Positions 20,559 to 33,200 of a stretch of 64,000 bases of DNA are shown here, piece by piece (positions within the stretch are counted from its first letter, which is position 1; each line of letters opens with the position of its first letter). The notes below the pieces were generated by a model. That model searched no databases, was not told where the DNA came from, and was given only the letters and a program-made list of their open reading frames with translations. Origin of the DNA: Antedon mediterranea (Eukaryota; Echinodermata; Crinoidea; Comatulida; Antedonidae); contig NC_092676.1 of assembly GCF_964355755.1 (NCBI RefSeq), positions 4,508,288 through 4,572,287 on the forward strand, read 5' to 3'. Made by a program: the position numbers and the translations under genes.

Positions 20559-20995
20559 TGCGTTCAATCTATTAAAACGTGCCTTCTGTACTTGACTGAT
20601 ACCGGACTCCGGTCCGATGTCCGAAAAAAAAACCCGGTAAAATATATATATACAGTATATACAATTTGAACTGTTCACATTAACGGATTCCGTATTTCGT
20701 ACAAATACCTTTTGATCGAAAGCGAAAAGCTCTGTCTACATTATTAAACTAGTTTGACAAAAAAAGTGTGATGTGTCTAAATATGGTAGTGATATGATGT
20801 CATCGTGTCCATATATGGGTACAACACATAAAGTTTGATAGTGTAGACAGAGCTTAACATAGCCCGGAGTTTCTTCGTTCACCGGACATTCGAACACCCG
20901 GTTCGAATCCATCCGAACACCCGGTTCGAATCCATCCGAACACCCGGATCGAAACCATCAACTGGACCGAATCTGGACTCCGTGTGAACGCAACT
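20559..20995. repeat. Composite repeat interrupted by an M1 MITE
   Basis: GC-rich segments with CCGGACTCCGGTCCGA on the left and three 22-base CGAACACCCGGTTCGAATCC-type units on the right (20882-20955) appear to be one element. The M1 copy at 20727-20855 is inserted into it. Ends with AGTGCGTTCA and GTGTGAACGCAACT look like loose inverted termini. Confidence 0.45.
20727..20855. mobile_element. MITE family M1, copy 3
   Basis: Both termini are intact (AAGCTCTGTCTACATTAT and GATAGTGTAGACAGAGCTT), 129 bases long. Confidence 0.85.
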
Positions 20996-21160
20996 CTATT
21001 CAATGTAAATTTAACAAAGAACATTATACAATTATGTTTGTCTATCTTTCTGTAGGTAAATCTGTCAGAGGCATACCGTGGGTATGGGGTCACGCATCAT
21101 TGGACACATTCCGACACACACACAATCCCGCCCAATTGCCACAGATTTTACAGCGTGTGC

Positions 21161-21181
21161 CCCCCCCCCCCCCCCCCCCCG
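21161..21181. repeat. Poly-C tract
   Basis: About twenty consecutive C residues. Likely length-variable and prone to sequencing error. Confidence 0.9.
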
Positions 21182-21626
21182 CATGAGTATAACATACCCT
21201 TCCGAAGGATCTATACATCAATATAAACAGGTGAAAAGGGGGAGAGGGCGCGCGAGGGAAGTGCATTGGTACAACACTCAGGACTCAGATAGCTGTAATA
21301 CATTGAACCACATGTTTATGACATACTTTATGCCTCTGTATGTAACATTATCTATCAAGAGTCTTTGTGACGTCAGCAATGCGAGTCTATATGGCCATTT
21401 AACAAAGTATAACATTAAAGATTCTAAATGGTTTTACTGAATTTAAAGAACACCGTCAGAAAAATGCTAACGTACATAATTACGGCTTTGTTTCACATTT
21501 TGCCTCGTAGCTAGATCTCATGGATGTATCAATGTTATTTATTTGCATTTTCAAGTGTTAAAACAGGATTGAAACAAAACAAATGGCTTGGATGCATTGA
21601 CGTATATAAACGCGCCTGAGTCGAAT

Positions 21627-21790
21627 AATCTTTGTTTTCATCTTTTAACTTTCTCTTTTTGAATCAGTGCATCGACTTCTAAAAACAAAAGACAATGGGA
21701 TTCATTCCAATAACCTCCATACTATATTTTTCTTATGGTTGACTGTGTCTATAGAAAACTTTGAAGACTTATTTGGCCGTGTTGTCTAGT
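21627..21790. repeat. Dispersed repeat family R1, copy C
   Basis: Matches 284-480 with internal deletions (TTCTCTTTTTGAATCAGTGC, ACTTCTAAAAACAAAAGACA, GGTTGACTGTGTCTATAG). Confidence 0.7.
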
Positions 21791-21796
21791 TACTAA

Positions 21797-21931
21797 GCGA
21801 TGTACGATAAACGACACACACCAAACGTAATCAGAGCGCCGTGTCGGTAAACGCGATGTATGATAAACGACACACACCAAACGTAATCAGAGCGCCGTGT
21901 CGGTAAACGCGATGTACGATAAACGACACAC
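21797..21931. repeat. 57-base tandem repeat, about 2.4 units
   Basis: The unit contains CGATGTACGATAAACGACAC and GTAATCAGAGCGCCGTGTCG. The first two full copies are nearly identical. Confidence 0.85.
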
Positions 21932-22004
21932 ACATTCTTAAATGTTAAAGTTTGTTTATTGCATGCATCAATAATCCCCACGTCCACTATTGAGCTTTCC
22001 GTTT

Positions 22005-22062
22005 ACCACCTCCCCCGCCCCCTCCCCCTCTCCCTCCCCTCCCCTCCCCCTCCGGGGGACAA
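22005..22062. repeat. Polypyrimidine/polypurine tract
   Basis: An uninterrupted C/T-rich stretch, mostly C, upstream of the PTB-domain gene. It could adopt non-B structure. Whether it acts as a promoter element is unknown. Confidence 0.7.
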
Positions 22063-22712
22063 CAACGGTTCGTTGTTGTCACGTATTTTCGCACACAGTA
22101 AACGCCCGGGTTGCCAAACCCACCCTGCCAGTTGCCATCCGTGCCACCCAAGCTCTTTTACCACCAGATGCAAACTGCCATTCTCCATGAAACGGTCGTC
22201 GTTTGACCGAATTGAGATTTCCATGAAGTCACTACCTATGACGACCAAACCATAAAACATTGTTGTAAATATCTCACATTGAGTTGAAATAAGTATATAC
22301 TTCGTACAATGCCATTTTACTTGGAAGAGTAACGTTCGGTTTACCGTACGTCATAATAATAGGAAACTGCCCTATAGAATTTCATACCTGTTGCCTACCT
22401 AATTTTCAGAAAATTACGGACATGTTTTTATAACCTGAAGTTTCCGTGAAACAAAATAATTGAAATTGATTGAGATTCATAGGTCGATGGCCCGAATAGT
22501 ATATTTATTAGTTTATCTTTGTTGAATTGTTATTTTTTATTTCTTTCTGGAAGTACATAAATAAAACCATACGTTTATGCTGGTATGGCTAATGCCCCTT
22601 GAATGAATAGACTAGTCTAAATACGTCACAAATTTGTGTCGTCACTGTTTGGCAGTTCCAATATAAGACTTCGATTGTAGGCTGTTTAATAATCATTGAA
22701 TTGAGCTCAACC

Positions 22713-23258
22713 ATGACACAAGGCTCTCACTTACGGCCGCCTAAAAAGGTGATTGAAACTCTACGCAGCTCTCCGCAGATACTGCGCAGAAAACTCTTCA
22801 GCGATGTTACGACGACACACATCCAGACCGAAAATCGCCCTAAAGCTGTTTTTGACTTATTCTACTTGGGACAAGAAGAAATAACAACATTGCAGCTATC
22901 ACAAGCAATTACGGCGGTGCGAGGGAAAACTATGCAACGACAAAGAACGAAAAATGGTTTGAAATCGACAAAATGTAAATTACGCATTTACGATAGCAAC
23001 GTCGTCGTCAACTCCGTAGATGGTTGCGACAGAGTAATCGAACTGAATAAAATTGCGTACTGCGCACTAGATCAGCGTTTTCCGTCCGTCGTGTTATTGA
23101 TTGCTCGTCAACCTATGACAGATAAGTTGTTTGTACACATGCTCTTGTGCGGCAAAACTGAAGAAGCTACTGATGTTGTAAGAACAATGGAACTGACATT
23201 CCAGGATGCTTGGAAGAGACACGTAGAATTAAAAACAAACAACAATGAATATGGAATG
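22713..23258 (+). CDS. PTB-domain protein exon 1
   Basis: Start chosen at the first ATG in frame (22713), in context CAACCATGA. Four codons upstream there is only a TTG. Reading past the donor enters SINE-like sequence and stops at 23307. Confidence 0.75.
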
Positions 23259-26200
23259 GTAAGATATCAGCTAGCAGCAAATTCCGGGTTCGAATCTGGG
23301 TTGCGATAGTTTTTTTCATTCTCAAAGATTTCATCATTTTTACTGCAATTTATATCAATTTTCAGTATCGCTAATGGTGGGCGGTTTGGGGTTCTATTTA
23401 TATGAAAAGGCTATCACGACCACAGATTCGAACCCGGAATCTTCTGCTTCATATGCAGGCATCCTACTACTAGGCCCCCAGAGCTTATAATATGTCAGTT
23501 TTAATAATAGTCTTGACTAAGATTAATTGAAGTACCATTATAAAGGGCGAAAGTCTCTCGGCCTGTCAATCCTTCTGTGTTCACACGCAAAAAGTTAATC
23601 GTGATTTATCCTGATCCGAATCATATCAGAGTTACATCCGAGTGAGTGCTCGGTTAAACCTTTGCGTCGTTAACTCCGATGTAACTCCGATAGGTTTGAG
23701 AGGTAGGTACATCCGATGTAACGCTATGCACACACGTCTGAACGCAGAACAACTTCGTTTCAAGGAACGGAAGACTGCGTCGTTTTGTAAAACAATAGAA
23801 CATCATAAAACAATTTAACGGTACGGCCGTCTTCCGTTCCGTGAATCGGAACCAGTGTGAATGTGGCGTTATTGAGTTTATTCAACTTCGGTGGAAAAGA
23901 TATCGTGTAAAAAGGTTTTGCATTTTATTGTTAATGTGTTTGATAGCCTTATTTGATCGTTCGCTTTTTGTTCGAATTTCACTTTAATGGTAAAAAGATA
24001 ATCCTGGCAAAGTTAATATTTCTTTCTTCTTTCTTGTGTCGTTTTACGAGCGCCTTTTCTGGATTAAGTTGTCACTTTTAATGGTTTAAAATCTTCGTTT
24101 TGATGGCAAAGTTTTTGTTTTCTTTTAAATATTTCAATGACTTATATCAGTAGACATGTGATGAGTATAATAGTTACATATATTTTATGATCACCTTTTT
24201 AAAATTTAGATGTCACTTTAATAATGCTTTTGAATCTGTATTATTATGGCAAAATTTTTGTCTCAATTGTACACCTATGCGAGTACACTTATATAGTTTA
24301 CGAGCCCCTTTTATGGATGTTGTTGTCAAATTGTAATGGTTTTAAATAATGCCAAAGTTGTCTTGCCTTTTTTAATAAAAGCACTCGTTTTTATCAGACC
24401 TAGTATATGTTATATAATGAATAACCTCAGGTGGATTAGGTTTGATTCAGTTTTAATGGGTTGAAATACCTCCAAAAATATTATCTAATTTTAGTTTACG
24501 ATAATCCTTTGGAATGCCTGTACACACGCAATTGTTGTAATACCGTGAATGTGGAAGTTGCGAAAAAGTAAAACAGGCAATCAGCAGCCCTTTTAGTTTT
24601 CGTCAGTGCCTACACAGGGGCCTAATATTTATAATAAAAAGCATACTTTTACTTCATTGATTTTATGTACATGTATAGATATAGTGCCTTTTTAACTACT
24701 TTATTTTAATTTATTTATATTTATTTTAATGTTTTTACAAAAATGTATGTATAATATATATATATATATATTTGTATAAGGTACCAGAATGAATAAATGT
24801 GGGTGACCCCGACGACAGAGAAAAAAAGACCGTTTATAATAAAATCAACGTTAGGCCTAACATCACTGTCCAAAGCCCTAAGGAAAAGATAGACTATTTT
24901 GTTTCTTCCATTAGGCCTACCACTTTTTACAAACCCGCGCGATGTAGGCCTTCCTCAAAGTATTTAATTCCTCGTTTGTGGTCAAAACCCGACGTTACCG
25001 TGTTTCCTCCAGAGTCTAAAGTGACAAATTTCCTGATACTTTATCAATGTTTAGTAGGCCTATCAGTTTACCCAGTCGATGTAACGGTATCCCGTTCAAG
25101 GCCATGTACAGTAATTTCCATATATCGAATTTTGATCGATCTTAGTTCCGTGAACTGCGAGTTCACAACCTGGGAATTCAATCAACCGCAAAGTCACACA
25201 AACAGATCACATTGAATAATTCCACTAGGCCAAGTGGGAGGGTGATTCATATAATACTTTTAAAACAAATACATTAAGTGTTTTCTATAAAAAATCTGTC
25301 TTTAAAACAAACATTTTTGAATGATCAATCATTATCTTATTATGATTAATCAATTATTATTATTTTTTTTTTTTTATACCTTAATCTTCCGACCGTAGAA
25401 AAAAATTCCATTACAACAATTAAACAAACCGCGAAGGTTAAATCTGGCAATGCGGCTTAAGTTTAGTTGTTTAAGAATTAGCTTTGGTTGACTGTGCTGC
25501 TGTAATTATTATGTAATATCAGTAGCCGCCCAACATAAACATCCAATGTTTAGCCCCATCCCCCCATTATTCATTCATATATTTGATATTGTTATAAGGT
25601 ATATAGGTATAAGGTATTCATAATCCAATAATCTTAACTGGGGAAATTTGGATTTGGGATTAGGCCGCCTGTAGGCCCTATACGGACCCACGGCAGCCAG
25701 ACCCTCTCAGATCAGCACATCGGGAACAGACGATCCTCTAGCTCTTTTCGAATACAGTACTGTGCTAATGATTAGGGGATTAGTTCCGGACCTACGGACC
25801 TATACAGACCAACGGCAGCCAGAGTAGCCGACCATAAACAGTACCCTACTCAGATTAGCACATCAGGATCCCCTAGCTCTTTTCAAATACTGTTAAGTGT
25901 AGACTAAATGTTCGTAAACTACATGTACTAGATGGCACGCTCGCTTCGCTGGCGTACCATCTAGGTCCTGCCCACAGATGGTTCTCGAATACACAGTATT
26001 TTCCAGCGAGAAAAAAATGGTGATTTCAAATGTACGTACTGCAGGACTATAATACATTGTCGTTTACAGAATCGAATAAATATACACGATGATTTATGTA
26101 GTCAGCTAAAATTAGCACCCTGGGAATTACTTCCGAGAGAGAAACAAAATGAGTCAATTTTTTTTATTTGGACTCATTTAAACAAACGCAATTTGTGTTT

Positions 26201-26877
26201 TGTATGTAACATTAAGGGTTGAGGGATGTATGCCTAGATAGACGGGAAAGGCTTTATACCGTACGTCTGGCTGATATGCACTTTCAATATTTTTTAAAGC
26301 ATTGATTAAATTAAAGCAAAGATTGATCAATCTCGTTAGCCCTATTCACAATTAAAAACAAGAAATACCATTGCCTAAAAGTCATTCATTTAGTAATGAC
26401 CTGCCGCCATAGAAGACTATTTAACTAGCACCAGTTCAGAAAGCACGCAGCCTATAATTTATGTTTTCATTTTACACTGTGATGATTTATTGTTGAACAT
26501 TATGTTTATTAATTAAAAATAGTACGCTCAGATATTATGATTTATATTTTGCAAATGTCAAATGTGTTTACTTCAATATCGTACGCGTAATCAAGTCGAT
26601 TTGATTAAGTTGTGAGAAGTCGATACAGCAAGTTCATTGGACTAGGCCCAGGCCTACTAATCATACCTCAACTGTGTCATTATCGAAAAGCGCAATCAAT
26701 ATATATGAACATCAAACGAAAAATACTCGTTATCTCGATATTTGTAGCCTTTTGCTGAGTCTAATTCTTCTTTTAAATATTTTTCAGAACTCAAATGAAA
26801 CGTTGACAAGGAGAAAGCAGCTAATTACTTTGGCTGCCATTGGTAACAACTCAATGCTGACGTCAACCATTGCGTGA
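22713..26877 (+). CDS. PTB/PID-domain protein (two-exon model)
   Basis: A small adaptor-like protein. Exon 1 (22713-23258) gives 182 residues. From about residue 48 it reads as a phosphotyrosine-binding (PID) fold: AVFDLFYLGQEEI opens the domain, KLRIYDSNVVVNS forms a central strand, IAYCALDQRFPSVVLLIARQ is the typical strand pair, and a helix ends LTFQDAWKRHVEL. It ends at a good GTAAGA donor in phase 0. A good acceptor (polypyrimidine then TTTTCAG) at 26781-26787, also phase 0, begins a 29-codon exon to a TGA, giving 211 residues. The second exon is an inference; others may exist. I cannot assign it to a known subfamily. PTB adaptors usually bind NPxY-type tails of receptors at the membrane. 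Confidence 0.6.
23270..23482. mobile_element. Two tRNA-like SINE heads in inverted orientation
   Basis: ATTCCGGGTTCGAATCTG at about 23280 (plus strand) is mirrored by CAGATTCGAACCCGGAAT at about 23423. The second, on the minus strand, has both boxes (GGGGGCCTAGTAGTAGGATG and GGTTCGAATCT). The first sits just 20 bases after the PTB exon 1 splice donor. Confidence 0.6.
23483..26787. other. Intron of the PTB gene: mostly unassigned
   Basis: About 3.3 kb. It holds a diverged inverted element at about 23576-23868 (GTGTTCACAC left, GTGTGAATGTGG right), an AT dinucleotide run at 24755-24773 and a duplication at 25650-25905. A hairpin at 25930-25968 has ACTAGATGG-AC mirrored. I see no convincing further exon. 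Confidence 0.45.
25650..25905. repeat. Local direct duplication, about 140 bases
   Basis: Blocks CGGCAGCCAGA, CTCAGAT-AGCACATC and CTAGCTCTTTTC recur in the same order in two adjacent copies (about 25655-25760 and 25790-25905). Both are moderately diverged. Confidence 0.7.
26788..26877 (+). CDS. PTB-domain protein, candidate terminal exon
   Basis: Twenty-nine codons (NSNETLTRRKQLITLAAIGN, then about nine more) and TGA. Supported only by a good acceptor and matching phase, not by homology. Confidence 0.4.
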   Translation, partial: NSNETLTRRKQLITLAAIGNNSMLTSTIA

Positions 26878-27879
26878 CGCGCGCAACTTAAGTCGACCAA
26901 TCAAGTGTTGTTTTTTTACGATACAGCAAACGAAGCAGCAAGGCTGATTTGCTATGCAAGTTTTTCCAAAACTTTTTTTTCGGAATGTTGTGTGACGTAA
27001 TAAAGAACATTTTGAGCATTTCTACTCCATGTTATGAGGAATATGTAGTAGGATTATGCCTACTGTAACTGAAGGCGGGTAAAATAAATGTCATGGATGA
27101 ACTTATAGCTGGAAAGGTCATGGATAATGTGGTAACACTACCAGAAGTTAAAGAATTACGATGAAAAAATCTAATCTGGAAGTTGAGTATAGACGACCTA
27201 ATATGAAAATGCTAATAATTGTAGGCTAGGCCTAGCGGCCTATCAAGTGAATTGTCGTATGCAAAATGGTCACAATCAATTAATTAGGGTCGGGAAGTAG
27301 GCCTAAATTATGGAATCAACATCATACCTTGAGATGATTGTGAACTTAACGTTATAGGCCTACAACAGCATACATTGGGACATTCATTTATATTTGTTAA
27401 AATACAGGCAGACAAGAACACATTTTAAAACACAAAAGAGGATTTCAGATGATTGACACGCACACCTGAGGTGATTGACTATACCACCGCGCGTGAAAGG
27501 CGTTACAACAATCAGAAGAACAATAACAGTACGAGACAATGTGGTAAACATATACCTTTGAATTTATTGTGAAAGGACAGTGTAAAACGGAATAACTTGC
27601 TGACTATACGGTTCTTTTTGTATATTATTATGTATTGTTATCTGTTATCTGACGGTCAAGGATTGCTTATACAAATGCAAATTGGTCAACACAATCACTG
27701 GTCAATAATGACCAGTGTAAAGATCAATATTTTATAACAAGTCGATTTGATACTTACACTGATAACATATTTCAGCCTTTCGTATAGTAATAGGCCTACG
27801 GTAGATTTTAAGTCTATTTATCGTAATAGTTTAAAATTAGCTACACTTATTGTATTGTATAAAGCATTATATTGCATTT
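26878..27879. other. Intergenic, nothing recognised
   Basis: AT-rich sequence with occasional GGCCTA words. No coding or repeat structure stood out. Confidence 0.4.
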
Positions 27880-28230
27880 AAAGATATATTGTCCTCTAAA
27901 AAATATTTTTTTAAATGTTGTTGTAATGTCACACAATTATTATTCACTTTAACCAAAAACAGGATCGAAAAAAACAAATATTTTCCTGAAAAAAATGTAA
28001 TTTAAAGCAAAACATACCTAAATTGTCTGTCAAGCCAAGAGTTTTTGGTTAAAATTAACCGTTTCCTTTGTCTTTTTATAAGTGAAATAATTACGTTTGA
28101 TTCACAAAAGTGAATAACTTTACTGCAAAATGGCTTATTTAAAATCTGATTTTATTAATCTATATTTTTCATGTTTTTTTTCTTCATTTTTTTGGTTTTT
28201 AAATTTGCATATTTTTAAAACAAAAACAAT
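27880..28230. mobile_element. Dispersed element family M3, copy 1
   Basis: Starts AAAGATATATTGTCCTC. Shares long stretches with copies at 47875-48127 and 55988-56276 (GAGTTTTTGGTTAAAATTAACC, CTGATTTTATTAATCT). The right end is unclear in this copy. Confidence 0.6.
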
Positions 28231-29668
28231 TTTGAGGCTGAAAACAATTTATTTCTGAAGGGAAAAGCCTAATTAACTGGTAACATGCTTTAAAGGGATT
28301 CTTTAATATGCCTCTTAATAACTATTTTTATTTAAACATTGTTATGTTTATTAGCCGTATTGTTTACTAATATAAATATTGATAATATATTTGAAAAACT
28401 TTTTCTGGTAAGCGAATAAAAGATATCATTTTTTTCAGTAATGAATGGTTGTATTCTGTGTCTCATGTTGACGTCACTACATCGCATACGGTATACAATT
28501 TAAATTTAAAAAGACAAATACAGAGATGTATGATAGCCCCTGAAAGTCCCGATGTGGGACTTATTTCCAATGGGGTCCTCAATAACAAATTTAGAAAAGA
28601 CAAAAACAGAAAAAAAAACCAACAAATTACAATACATAAAACATACTTAAGCATATACTGGTACATTCAAAATATTACTTTACTGTTGATTCATACCACG
28701 GGCTAATTCTAAGATCCTTCAAAATAACAAACTGTTTGTCGTTGCTATGCGTAATAATAGTATAAATTTATAAAGCTCTGTCTACATTATCAAACTTTAT
28801 GTGACAAAAAAATGTGATGATGATGGTGTCATATCACTACCATATTTGAGCACTTTTGTTTTCTAGTTTTCGTTTCTAGTTTGATAATATAGACAGCGCT
28901 TAAGAGAAGATTTTTTTCGATTCGATTTGACGACACTTCAATGAAGCACTGTATCCCAATAAGTATCAAAGCGATTGTCAAGTGGGAAGTGAATCATGGA
29001 CAGAATTGTAAATGCTGATATTAACTCATGAGCTAGGCCTATATCATATCTTTCAATTTTTTTTTTGGCGGCCAGGTCGTGTCCCATCTGGATCCGCTTA
29101 TGATTGACTATGGTCTGGTTATTATAAACTCAGAGCTCACATAGGGTATATAGTTCAATAATTGAGGTAGGCCTATCCCGAGGGGGCCCCGGAGGGGGCA
29201 TGAGAGATGAGTAATACAATCACTACGGATATGTTGATAGCATTACTATGTAGACCTACAGAAAAGCTAATTGTTGTACTATTTTTTTCTTATTGAAGTT
29301 CATTGAAATGTGCTGATTTACATATATAAAAATGCCTTCCATTTCGGAGCCGCTTGCGCGCGCTTTTTATCGTTTTTTACCAAAAACAATATAAACTGTT
29401 CTCCAACTCAAAATTGGATAGTGTTTTTCTTTTATTTTGAAAATGCTTTTGTAGAATGAAGAGTGACTGAATAAATTAAAGAAGTATTTCTGTGACATTT
29501 CTGAAACGGGAAATGAATAGTATATCGCCCTCTATTTGAAGTAAGTAAGCAATTCTTATATTCTTTGCTTGCACGGTAGAGTGGATCTAGATATCGCTTG
29601 GATAAGTAATGGAATGTATTCTAAGGACAAAGTGTTTATCATTAATTTAATTTATCAGTGAACCATAA
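28231..29668. other. Upstream region of the TRPA gene
   Basis: Apart from the M1 MITE, this is mostly unassigned AT-rich DNA. A 5' exon and promoter for the channel gene are expected here or further left but were not identified. A GTAAGT at 29541 could be a donor of a non-coding first exon. Confidence 0.35.
28773..28901. mobile_element. MITE family M1, copy 4
   Basis: AAGCTCTGTCTACATTATC at the left, GATAATATAGACAGCGCTT at the right. The centre has CATATCACTACCATATTTG in inverted orientation to copy 1. Confidence 0.8.
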
Positions 29669-29731
29669 AACCTGGCGACTGATAATAATATAGGTGACGG
29701 TTATCTAGCTTGCACTGAAAAGGGAGAAGTC

Positions 29732-30256
29732 GTGGATAAAAAACCTCTTTTTGTTGCCTTACCTGAACACATAGCAGAGGACGCGTCGGTGTGTTCACAA
29801 AACGGAGGATCCACTGATGACAGTGCAAGTACATCTAAGAACCTCGGCTCAGCAGTAAGCGCAGGGCGCGTAAAAGTAAGTTTTTCGAATAATAGAGTTA
29901 GCCCCAGCCCTGAATCGTTGGAAATGTCAAGGAACCCTGGCTTTGAAGAAGTGGAAGGCATACCACTAAACGAGAGATCGAGAAAAAGAAGGGATTCTGT
30001 TGACAGTGACGAAATGACGGACAGGTCTCACCGTAGTAGTTCTCGTCCGACCAGTAATACAAGCATGAATAGGGAACCCACTGGGATATCCAGTTCTCGC
30101 CCTGGAACCAACGTAGGGATTTCCACTTCTCGTCCCACAAGCATGGAATATGAACCGGTCCCTTCAGCAAATGGTGGTGGAGGAGGAGGCTATGACCCAG
30201 CAGCCTCCATTAAAAGATGGGAAAGTATTGAAGATGTTGGAATTACAATTCATCAG
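29732..30256 (+). CDS. TRPA1-like: TRPA exon 1 (N-terminal cytoplasmic region)
   Basis: Open from 29669 without an ATG until 29924. The stretch before 29924 looks coding (acidic, serine-rich). Either translation starts at 29924, or an upstream exon joins at an AG at 29692-29693. Ends WESIEDVGITIHQ with donor GTAAGT. Contains SRKRRDS, a possible kinase site. Confidence 0.75.
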
Positions 30257-33200
30257 GTAAGTTTAAAAAAATATATTTTTATTTAAATTATGAAATAAAA
30301 AAATTATGATTTTAAAGACGTATATGTGTGAAAATGAAGATTAATAAAATAAGACTTTGAATATGACATTTTGCAGTTTTTCACTTCCGTAGAAAAAAAC
30401 CAAAAATGTTTACTCTTATAAAAAGACAAAATAAGCAGTTTTAAATTAAAATCAATTGTTGCTTTAAGTTAGTTTTTTTCAGGTAAATACATTTTTTGTT
30501 TACATTTTTGGTCAATATGAATAATATGTGAAAAAATGACATGGCATGGCATATATTAAAAAGTTAAAAATCAGGTGGGGATAATTATCTTTACTTGTTA
30601 GTGTCTGTAAGAAGGTGTATCCACCTATCCCATCCAGGGTGGGGAGTGCTAGGGGCATGACTTTTGGCAACCTAAAATGAAATTACGGACTACTTTTTGA
30701 TATTTATTTTTGACAGACTATGTTTACGCTCCCGTTAAAAAAAATCCTAAATCCGCCTCTGCATACCTCATGTTCAGAACCCCACTCCTTTTCCCTGCAT
30801 TTTGCATTCACCCCTGAACTGTGACATTTACATAGAACACACCCTACTTTTCGTTATTAGTAATCAACATGGTTTATTGACATGATATGAGTAGGCTACG
30901 ATGACATGTAATCTAATCTCTGTGTTTACTATAATAATATTGAATTGTATGCCTGTGTGTGATTACTATTGGGTTTATTCAGTTAACCATGAACAGTTTT
31001 TCTGTGCCCTTTTATTCTCCTATTTTACTAAATTCAATAGCATAAATATTTTCACCAATATACAGTACACTTTCTCATCTCTATCAAGACCCTATTTTTA
31101 GTACAAAAAAGGGTGTCAAAGATAAGAATGAAATACCATATTTTTAGTACAAAAAAAGTCTCAAAGATGATAATGAACCCAGAATAATTGTTACAAATTA
31201 AACATGGTGTTAGGAGGGTTGTTATGCTTGGCTCCCAGTAGAATGCACCGCAAGACATAAGCGCAGTGCAAGTAACTCGACCAGTCACGACACGATTCAA
31301 GGCCATAGCGAGAGGTTAAAAACAGACGAGGCAAAGATGCTTTAAATATAATTATATAAAATATGACGATCTGTGCTGGGGGATTGGGGATGGGTGGTGA
31401 AAACTGAAAATTTCAGGGAACCTTGCTGGCTACGGCCCTGGGATTGATGGTCCATCGCATCATCTTGTTGTATACAGTAAGAGTGAGAACCAAACTTAGA
31501 CCTTATTGTATTTCATTCACAAACCTAAAAACCATTTACAAATAAAATATTTATTATCCTCCATGGTTTCACCCCAGACCTCTTTTGTGGAAATACAGCC
31601 CCCAATAATTAAACAGTATTTAATATTATATTAATTTTATATTGAACAAATTCCATAAAATGTATGTTTAAAACTCCACAAGATAAAATATTTACATAAA
31701 AAGATGATGACGCTAACTAATTTTCTTTAATAATAATAATAATAATATCCTGGATTTATACAGTGCCTAATGTTGTGAAACTTCATACATAAAATAATAC
31801 GATAAAAGAGATTCCAGCCATGCCAAAAAAAAAACCAAACCAATAGGGGATACACCTTCGTCACTAACCAGATATATTGTCCTTAAAAATTAATATGTTT
31901 TTTTTTTTAATATGCCATTTTAATGTCACATAAACATGATCACGGAATCAAGTAACTTGGTATCTCGCTTATTTTTTAGGCTGCTCGGGATGGAGATGTC
32001 GGAGTTATGCGACGATTGCTCCAACAGGTGTCTACCAATAAGAAACGAAGGATAAACGCACTTGACGAGAATAATTTAACAGGGCTTCATTACGCCGCTC
32101 GGTACAACCACTTGCCAATCGTCATGGAACTTGTCACCAACGGGGCCAGTAAGATATTCATTTTTTTTTAAATTAATTTTTATTTTTCCAAATCGTTGAT
32201 TTCCCTTCTGCTATGATTTTAACAATATATAAATTGTCCTTTTAAGAAAAAAATACAATTTAAAAGTAATCAAAAATGAGAATTTTATAGATTTTTAAAG
32301 AGAATTTTAAACATAAAATCCTTTTAAAAAAAATTGATGAAAAATATTGATTACCAAAAAAATTATTATAAATTTATTTCCCTTTATTCTTTTATTTCTG
32401 GTTTTGCTTCGTACATATAATTACTATTCAGATTTTACATAATAATCTGTCAAAAATTGTGGGCTGATAGATCTTCCTGTATCCTGTTGAAGTACAGTTG
32501 ATAATTCATCAGTCCTTGGCCTTCATTGAGGATGTGGCTGTGAACACAGCTTATTAATGGCCAAATCATATCCTTTTATGCGTTTAATAATGTTCCTTAA
32601 TTTGTGCTACGTTTAAAGCCTAATAATGTATTCTAGAAACACTAAACACACGGTTGAGAGAGATGATTCCTGTAAGGACACAAACATGTACATAATGTTG
32701 ATATGAACTATCAACCTGATATCAAACAGCTTACAAATATTTTGCATTGATTTGTGTAATTTGACTCTTCCTAATTGCGCATCAGGGATTTTGCAATTTG
32801 ACCATATTATGCAAATGAAGGAAAAATAATATAAGGCTGCATGTATTACAAAATTATTGATGAGACAAACATAAATTACAAATCACATATTTTTCAAAAT
32901 CTTGAATGAAATGATTTTTCCTACATTTGAGATAATTTTTACTATTTTAGTACATTACTAATGAACACAAATCTCTTTATTCAAATTCTTGTATCCATAC
33001 CCGTATATATATTTTGTGTGCAAACAAGATCTACTGTTAATTGACCAAAACAAATATTTCCTTTTCTGGTACGTTTTATTTACAAATTACAATATACTAT
33101 GGTCAGTCAACATTGACCTTTGACCTCATATAACTATATTATTTTAATTCATAAATTATGAAGAGATTTGATTGTGCAAGGATATTTATACAATATTATT

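Noticed and set aside
22003-22260. Frames on both strands upstream of the PTB gene
   Set aside because: Low-complexity C/T tract. No homology.
24799-25215. A 138-codon frame
   Set aside because: Starts at GTG, runs through TAGGCCTA words, shows no recognisable domain and no splice support.
29732-29734. GTG as a TRPA start codon
   Set aside because: Non-AUG initiation is unlikely. An upstream exon or the ATG at 29924 is more plausible.
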